A stretch of 64,000 nt of DNA, from NCBI RefSeq assembly GCF_000956505.1, contig NZ_JYIX01000037.1, positions 248,001-312,000 on the forward strand, given 5' to 3'. Origin of the DNA: Microbacterium azadirachtae (lineage in GTDB: Bacteria > Actinomycetota > Actinomycetes > Actinomycetales > Microbacteriaceae). The notes under the pieces are model-generated. The model was not told the DNA's origin. It worked only from the letters and a program-made list of their open reading frames with translations, and did not search any database. This document shows positions 63,002 to 64,000 of the stretch, one piece after another. The first letter of the stretch is position 1. Each line of letters begins with the position of its first letter. A program made the position numbers and the translations under genes.

Positions 63002-63720
63002 ACCCGCACACCCCGATCGAACTGGTCGTGCTCGACATGGCTGGAACCACCGTGCTCGACGACGGCATCGTGGAACAGGCGTTCCAGCGCGCGGCGGAGC
63101 GCACCGGCGTGGCCGCGCGGATCGGCTGGGACGAGGCGCTGCAGTACGTGCGCGACACCATGGGGCAGTCCAAGATCGACGTCTTCACGTACCTCGCCGA
63201 CGGCGATCTCGAGGCCGCAGAGCGCGCCACAGCCCAGTTCGAGGCCGCCTACGCGGAGATCGTGGCCGAGCAGGGTGCGACCGAGATCCCCGGTGCGGCC
63301 GGCGCCATCGGCGCCCTGCGGGCCGCGGGCCTGAAGGTCTGGCTGACCACAGGGTTCGCTCCGGTCACCCGCGACGCGCTCCTGGACGCGCTGGGCTGGC
63401 GCGACCTCGTCGACGGTGTGCTCTCGCCCGTCGACGCGGGCCGCGGACGCCCCGCCCCCGACCTCGTGCTCACCGCGCTGCTGCGCGCGGGCGTTTCTTC
63501 GGTGCAGGCGGTCGCGGTCGCCGGCGACACGGTCAGCGACGTGCAGACCGGCCGTCGGGCCGGCGCCGGTTTCGTGGCGGGCGTGCTGAGCGGCGCGCAC
63601 GACGCCGTCGCGCTCGCGACCGCCGACCCCGATGAGGTGCTGCCCGACGTCACCGCCCTCCTCGGCGCGCTCGTCGAGCGCGGCCTCGTCCCGGCTCTCG
63701 CGCCGATCGCGGCCGACTGA
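62998..63720 (+). CDS. Phosphonatase-like HAD hydrolase
   Basis: A 240-residue HAD-superfamily enzyme. The nucleophile is Asp13 in DMAGTT, as in phosphonoacetaldehyde hydrolase, and Lys59 in MGQSKID aligns with the Schiff-base Lys of PhnX (MGLLKID); the His that follows in PhnX is absent. The KR/loop motif GRPAPD and GDTVSDVQTG are present. It probably cleaves a C-P bond of a phosphonoaldehyde made by the FAD enzyme. ATG 62998 overlaps the oxidoreductase stop (ATGA). Confidence 0.88.
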   Translation: MNPHTPIELVVLDMAGTTVLDDGIVEQAFQRAAERTGVAARIGWDEALQYVRDTMGQSKIDVFTYLADGDLEAAERATAQFEAAYAEIVAEQGATEIPGAAGAIGALRAAGLKVWLTTGFAPVTRDALLDALGWRDLVDGVLSPVDAGRGRPAPDLVLTALLRAGVSSVQAVAVAGDTVSDVQTGRRAGAGFVAGVLSGAHDAVALATADPDEVLPDVTALLGALVERGLVPALAPIAAD

Positions 63721-63721
63721 C

Positions 63722-64000
63722 ATGCGCGCGGCGCTGGTCCGCCCCGCAGAAGAGGTGCACCGGCACGACGTGCCGCTGCGGCCGGCCGCCGTCGCGATGG
63801 CCTGGCTCGGCGTCGGGCTCCCACACGAGGTGCTCGCCGTGCCCGGCGTCGCCCTCGCCCCGCACGACGTGCTCGTCGCGGTGGAGATGTCGACGATCTG
63901 CGGATCCGACATCCACACCGTGCAGGGTCGCCGGCACGCGCCGACGCCCCTCGTGCTCGGGCACGAGAGCGTGGGCCGGATCATCGCGATCGGCGACGAG
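63722..64000 (+). CDS. Zinc-dependent alcohol dehydrogenase (phosphonate-associated), partial
   Basis: The first 93 residues of a medium-chain dehydrogenase, cut by the window end. Zinc and GroES-like motifs are VEMSTICGSDIHTV (catalytic Cys) and GHESVGRI. It starts at ATG 63722, one nt after the hydrolase stop. The position after the PhnX-like gene matches the HpnZ-type dehydrogenase of phosphonate clusters, which would act on an alcohol or aldehyde intermediate. The substrate domain and NAD-binding site lie outside the window. Confidence 0.8.
   Translation, partial: MRAALVRPAEEVHRHDVPLRPAAVAMAWLGVGLPHEVLAVPGVALAPHDVLVAVEMSTICGSDIHTVQGRRHAPTPLVLGHESVGRIIAIGDE

Overview
The window is chromosomal DNA of a high-GC (about 70 percent by eye) Gram-positive actinobacterium, most likely a Microbacteriaceae member close to Microbacterium. 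Support comes from the tiny very basic ribosomal protein bS22, a BldC-type regulator, a DUF222/HNH protein, a TM0106-type nuclease-helicase, GTG starts, and many genes that appear to be transcribed without a leader. I see no rRNA, tRNA, insertion sequence, prophage or CRISPR array. Coding density is high and nearly every stretch belongs to a recognisable gene.

Layout. 1-4.7 kb: thiolase, glmS, a small unknown gene and an acyl-CoA dehydrogenase, all leftward. 4.7-14.3 kb: a TetR regulator, then an ArsR regulator facing an anion-type ABC transporter (fused permease plus ATPase) preceded by a 22-codon leader ORF, then a leftward acyl-CoA carboxylase / MaoC / CitE-like operon. The dehydrogenase-TetR interval and the carboxylase promoter share an operator-like sequence, so they look like one leucine/branched-chain acyl-CoA regulon split by the transporter. 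14.3-24.9 kb: housekeeping (nucleosidase, nadE, nuclease-helicase, upp, tadA, CDF metal exporter, proC). 24.9-33.1 kb: two ABC exporters, TrkH/TrkA potassium uptake, and ArsR- and TetR-type regulators. 33.2-37.5 kb: bldC-like gene, bS22, rhodanese and glutaredoxin-like genes, and a polar amino acid ABC importer behind a GlnR-like box. 37.5-42.9 kb: an esterase overlapping an MprF-like aminoacyl-lipid synthase that carries a degenerate rhomboid-like module, plus an esterase paralogue. 42.9-49.8 kb: LuxR regulator, a polyamine/iron/phosphonate-type ABC importer, and small genes. 49.8-57 kb: aspS, membrane protein, phosphatase, tryptophan 2,3-dioxygenase with an amidohydrolase, HNH protein, EamA transporter. 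57-64 kb: a GntR regulator facing a phosphonate operon (phnD-phnC-fused phnE-FAD oxidoreductase-PhnX-like hydrolase-alcohol dehydrogenase, the last cut by the window end).

Beyond the genes, three patterns recur. Short tandem repeats sit at gene borders and often include the stop or start codon (7698, 24842, 30173, 34471, 48637, 61715). A -10 box TANNNT stands exactly 6 nt before the start codon in eight genes, several of them regulators. GGATCC occurs several-fold more often than base composition predicts.
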